Source: Paenarthrobacter nicotinovorans
Lineage (GTDB): Bacteria; Actinomycetota; Actinomycetes; Actinomycetales; Micrococcaceae
Assembly: GCF_007670255.1 (NCBI RefSeq)
Contig: NZ_SZVS01000002.1
Location: 124,001 to 188,000 of the forward strand
DNA: 64,000 nucleotides
Direction of reading: 5' to 3'
The notes under the pieces are model-generated. The model was not told the origin of the DNA. It did no database searches and saw only the letters and a list, made by a program, of their open reading frames with translations. Positions 60,690 to 64,000 of the stretch are shown piece after piece; positions within the stretch are counted from its first letter, which is position 1; every line of letters begins with the position of its first letter. A program made the translations under genes and the position numbers.

Positions 60690-62906
60690 GTGAAAAATCC
60701 CCGACTCCGCCCTGTAAGAGCCGTTGGCATAGCCATGACCACTCTTCTAATTGGCGCTGGCTTGGCCGTTCAGCCTGCCGCAGCCGATAAGATCGACATC
60801 ATTCCGAGCACCCCGAAGGTCCTCAAGCCCGCCGCCGACGTCCCCACGGACCAATTCATTGTGGGCATTCGGGACAGCGCCGCCCAAACAGCCGCAGTGA
60901 AGGCCGAGAACGCAGCGGATCATGCAGCTACCAAGCTGGGTGTCGCCGCCAAGAGTTCCCGCGAGAATGCCACCGGCGGCCACGTCATCAAGCTCGACGA
61001 AGCACTCTCGGGATCTGAAGCCCAGGCCTTCGTTGAAACCCTCCGTGCAGATCCCAACGTGGCCTACGCAGAGCCCGACGCCATCATGCGCCCGACCTCG
61101 CATTCGCAGGACTACGGGTACTTGGAGCAGTGGAACCTGTGGGACAACCTTTCCGGCATCCGCACTCCCGGAGCCTGGGACTACAACCATGGCGAAGGCG
61201 TAGTGGTTGCGGTGGTGGACACCGGCATCACCAGCCACCCGGAACTCAACGCCAACGTGCTGCCCGGCTACGACATGATTTCCAGTGCTGCAGATGCTCG
61301 TGATGGAAACGGCCGGGACCCCGATCCCACCGACCAGGGTGACTGGGTACCCGCGGAAGAGTGTGAAGCCGGCAGTCCTGCCATGAACTCTTCCTGGCAC
61401 GGAACCCACGTGGCTGGAATCGTGGCAGCGCTGGGGAACAACAAAATCGGCATCTCCGGCGTTGCTCCAAGCGCCAAGATCCTTCCGGTCCGGGCCCTCG
61501 GCGTCTGTGGCGGGTACACATCGGACATCGCAGATTCCATCATTTGGGCGGCAGGTGGCGTGGTTACTGATGTTCCCGTGAACCCCAACCCGGCCAAGGT
61601 GATCAACCTTAGCTTTGGCGGCACCGCAGTGTGCTCCGCCACGTACCAGAACGCCATCAATACTGCCTACAACGCAGGCGCCGTGGTTGTGGCCTCTGCC
61701 GGAAACTCCAACGTTCCAGCAGCTGACGCGAGTCCCGCAAACTGCCAGAACGTGATTGCCGTGGGAGCCAGCGACAAAACTGGAGCCCGGGCCTCGTACT
61801 CCAACTACGGCCCCACCGTGGACATCACGGCGCCCGGCGGCGACATGTCCGTGGACGTCAGCCGTGGCATTCTGTCCACGCTGAACTACGGGACAACAAC
61901 TCCTGGTGAGCCTGCTTTCGCCTGGATGGAGGGGTCGTCCATGGCCGCTCCCCATGTGGCCGGTGTTGCAGCGCTTCTCATGTCCGCGCAAGGCGGCGCA
62001 GTTACCCCTGCCCAGGTGGAGCAGCAGCTCAAGGAAACGGCGCGGCCATTGCCTGGAGGCTGCTCCGTCGGTTGCGGCGCGGGCCTGGTGGATGCGACGG
62101 CGGCACTGAAGAAGTTCGGCGGGACGGCTCCCGCCATAGCGCCGAACAAGAAGCTCACCGACTTCAACGGTGACGGCACAAGCGACGTTATTGCACGCGA
62201 TGGCAGTGGGGCACTGTGGCTGTACCGCGGCAACGGCTACGGAGGATGGAAGGGCGCCCGCACCCAGATCGGTGTGGGCTGGAACGGCATGACTTCCATC
62301 GAGGCGCCGGGTGACTTCAACGGCGACGGCTATGCAGATGTCATCGCCCGCGATGGCAACGGCGTGCTCTGGCTCTACCCCGGTAACGGATTCGGTGGTC
62401 TGCTGGGTGCCCGTCAGATCGGTGCCGGCTGGAACGTCATGACCTCCATCAAGGCGCCGGGCGACTTCAACGGCGACGCGACAGCTGACATCATCGCCCG
62501 CGATGGCAACGGCGTGCTCTGGCTCTACCCGGGCAACGGCACTGGCGGTTGGCTGCAGCCGCGTCAGATCGGCGCCGGCTGGAATGTCATGACCGCCATC
62601 GACGGCGTCGGGGATTTCAACGGTGACGGCAAAGCTGACGTCATTGCCCGCAATGGCTCCGGCGCACTTCTGCTCTACCCCGGCAACGGCTCGGGTGGGT
62701 GGCTTGGTACCAGCCAGATCGGTTCGGGCTGGAACATCTTCAACGCCCTCGAAGCTCCCGGCGATTTCGACGGCGACGGCAAGGTTGACGTTCTCGGCCG
62801 CACCACGGGCGGTGACCTGATCTTGTACGCAGGCAACGGCGCAGGCTGGTGGCTGTACTCCGCGCAGGTAGGCGCAGGCTGGAACGTCATGACGGCCATT
62901 CTCTAA
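60690..62906 (+). CDS. Secreted subtilisin-like serine protease (S8) with FG-GAP repeats
   Basis: A 738-residue protein from GTG 60690. A Sec signal (about 12-32) and an inhibitor-I9-like propeptide (about 50-135) precede the catalytic domain. The triad is Asp177 (VVDTGI), His237 (SWHGTHVAG) and Ser417 (GSSMAAPH). The C-terminus (about 488-738) has five DFNGDG- or DFDGDG-type repeats with VIARDGNGVLWLYPGNG, resembling FG-GAP/VCBS calcium-binding propellers. It is an extracellular protease. Relatives have the same repeats, possibly for substrate or surface binding. Confidence 0.93.
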   Translation: MKNPRLRPVRAVGIAMTTLLIGAGLAVQPAAADKIDIIPSTPKVLKPAADVPTDQFIVGIRDSAAQTAAVKAENAADHAATKLGVAAKSSRENATGGHVIKLDEALSGSEAQAFVETLRADPNVAYAEPDAIMRPTSHSQDYGYLEQWNLWDNLSGIRTPGAWDYNHGEGVVVAVVDTGITSHPELNANVLPGYDMISSAADARDGNGRDPDPTDQGDWVPAEECEAGSPAMNSSWHGTHVAGIVAALGNNKIGISGVAPSAKILPVRALGVCGGYTSDIADSIIWAAGGVVTDVPVNPNPAKVINLSFGGTAVCSATYQNAINTAYNAGAVVVASAGNSNVPAADASPANCQNVIAVGASDKTGARASYSNYGPTVDITAPGGDMSVDVSRGILSTLNYGTTTPGEPAFAWMEGSSMAAPHVAGVAALLMSAQGGAVTPAQVEQQLKETARPLPGGCSVGCGAGLVDATAALKKFGGTAPAIAPNKKLTDFNGDGTSDVIARDGSGALWLYRGNGYGGWKGARTQIGVGWNGMTSIEAPGDFNGDGYADVIARDGNGVLWLYPGNGFGGLLGARQIGAGWNVMTSIKAPGDFNGDATADIIARDGNGVLWLYPGNGTGGWLQPRQIGAGWNVMTAIDGVGDFNGDGKADVIARNGSGALLLYPGNGSGGWLGTSQIGSGWNIFNALEAPGDFDGDGKVDVLGRTTGGDLILYAGNGAGWWLYSAQVGAGWNVMTAIL

Positions 62907-62990
62907 ATCCCTGTACCAACGGCTCGGTTCATTCCGCGCTCTCCCAGCTTTCCGTGGGTAGAGTAGAGGCCTGAACATCGCCGGATTGCA

Positions 62991-63881
62991 GTGGATACGG
63001 AGAACGCATTGTCAGCTTGGCTGGAACTTGGACCGGACAACTACGTCTTGGAAACCGAGGGATCGTTACTCAACACCGGGCTGGTGGTGGGCTCTGAGCT
63101 CGCCATGGTCATCGACACCGGCTGCGGCCCGCGCCAGGGCCGCGAGATCCTTGCTGCGGTGCGTGAAAAAACCCAGCTGCCGCTGGTTGTCGTGAACACC
63201 CACGCGCATTACGACCACTTCTTCGGTAACGCAGTCTTCGCTGACGACGGCGTTACCGAGTTTTGGGCGCACGCCAACTGTGCGGCCACTATCGAACGCG
63301 ACGCCGACAACCAGCGACGCTTCGTGGCCACCAACGAACCCGAGATGGCAGCGGGGGAGGGCGACGCCGTCGAGATCGTCGTCCCGAATGCGCTGGTCCG
63401 CGACCAACCTGTTCTGGTTGACCTTGGGGGCATCACTGCAACGCTCTTCTACCTGGGACGTGCCCACACGGACGGCGACCTGCTGGTAGGAACCAGCACC
63501 ACCCTTTACGTTGGTGACCTCGTCGAACAGGGAGCGCATCCTTCATTCGAGGATTCCTTCCCGGAAGAGTGGGCTGATGCCCTGCGGCACATTTCCGCCC
63601 TGCGTCACCGTTATGAGTTCCTGGTCCCGGGCCACGGAAAACATGTCAGCGACGAGTTCGTCAAGACCATGGCCCACACCATGAGCACCGCGGTTCGCCA
63701 GGCAACCCAGTCCATCCGTGACATGCCCTCTGACGCAACCAAGGCCATTCCCGTGCTTCCGTACGGCCCGGAACAGTCGCGTTGGTTCATCAAGAGGCTC
63801 CAGGAAACCAACGCCCATGGCCGCACCTCCTTGGGAACGGCGGACTTCGGCCCGAGCGAGACGGGTTCCTACCCCTCGTAA
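62991..63881 (+). CDS. Metallo-beta-lactamase-fold hydrolase
   Basis: A 296-residue protein from GTG 62991. The metal-binding THAHYDH motif is at about residues 64-70. A later His in LGRAHTDGDLLV, an Asp in TLYVGDLVEQG and the final His in VPGHGKH complete a two-metal site. The substrate may be a thioester, lactone or phosphodiester. No link to the upstream protease is evident, and 84 bases separate them. Confidence 0.9.
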   Translation: MDTENALSAWLELGPDNYVLETEGSLLNTGLVVGSELAMVIDTGCGPRQGREILAAVREKTQLPLVVVNTHAHYDHFFGNAVFADDGVTEFWAHANCAATIERDADNQRRFVATNEPEMAAGEGDAVEIVVPNALVRDQPVLVDLGGITATLFYLGRAHTDGDLLVGTSTTLYVGDLVEQGAHPSFEDSFPEEWADALRHISALRHRYEFLVPGHGKHVSDEFVKTMAHTMSTAVRQATQSIRDMPSDATKAIPVLPYGPEQSRWFIKRLQETNAHGRTSLGTADFGPSETGSYPS

Positions 63882-63993
63882 CAAGGTTCCTTACAAATTT
63901 GTCATCTTGTTTACTCCCAGGCATGGACTAATGGCGTAAGACCGTCTTAGGATGAATTCGACCATTGGTTCGCGACTACCTGGGGGTGTCGAG

Positions 63994-64000
63994 ATGAGGG
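63994..64000 (+). CDS. Possible start of a further gene at the window edge (partial)
   Basis: An ATG at 63994 follows GGGGGT by 6 bases, a good ribosome site, in a promoter-like AT-rich region (63890-63960). Only two codons (Met-Arg) are visible, so nothing can be said about the product. Confidence 0.4.

Noticed and set aside
60747..62978. 743-codon reverse frame opposite the subtilase gene
   Set aside because: The subtilase has signal peptide, triad and repeats; the antisense frame is a composition artefact.

Overview
The window looks like chromosome of a high-GC Gram-positive bacterium of the Micrococcaceae, most like Arthrobacter/Paenarthrobacter. The case rests on high-GC codon use in most genes, many GTG and TTG starts, a phenylacetate catabolism gene end, GAF-ANTAR and DUF2382 proteins, and sortase-E-type LAxTG surface proteins. 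No rRNA, tRNA, CRISPR array, transposase or integrase was recognised. This placement is inference from gene content.

Layout. 1-8 kb: end of a phenylacetate (paa) operon, a lipid kinase, a PQQ-propeller lipoprotein, a GAF regulator, an ECF sigma factor and a flavin monooxygenase. 8-12.6 kb: a ZIP transporter, then an ECF sigma factor with a one-pass membrane partner and a lipoprotein. These last two share an unrecognised domain of about 125 residues with two cysteines always 32 residues apart; three copies are present. 12.6-31 kb: small regulatory and metabolic units, including a self-regulated NTF2-TetR pair, a VOC-HxlR pair, SelO, MarR, stress/envelope proteins, an MFS exporter with a CzrA-like ArsR metal sensor, a GAF-ANTAR protein, a GH26 lipoprotein, and two alpha/beta hydrolases with a decayed partial copy of one of them. 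31-52 kb: an exopolysaccharide locus. It holds ugd, a DUF4012 protein, an initiating phosphoglycosyltransferase, fcl and gmd (GDP-L-fucose), three glycosyltransferases, a WcaF-type acetyltransferase, a flippase, a Wzz/tyrosine-kinase fusion, a Wzy-like polymerase, an OafA/SGNH acyltransferase and wecB. Its centre (about 40.6-50.5 kb) is visibly less GC-rich than the flanks. 52-57 kb: an AsnC/Lrp regulator divergent from a branched-chain 2-oxoacid dehydrogenase operon (E1 alpha, E1 beta, E2). 57-64 kb: an MFS transporter, a thioester-domain surface protein with a LAYTG sorting signal, a secreted subtilase with FG-GAP repeats, and a metallo-beta-lactamase-fold hydrolase.

How the parts fit. The polysaccharide genes cover nucleotide-sugar supply (UDP-glucuronate, GDP-fucose, UDP-ManNAc), priming, three further sugar transfers, O-acylation, flipping, polymerisation and chain-length control, so a Wzx/Wzy route for a fucose-containing exopolymer is likely. 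Two sortase-E-type wall proteins lie at or beyond its edges, but no sortase is in the window. The strongest candidate for an undescribed system is the sigma-factor/triplicated-domain group at 8.9-11.9 kb. Start codons were chosen from ribosome-binding sites, and several differ from the longest possible reading frame; each case is noted.
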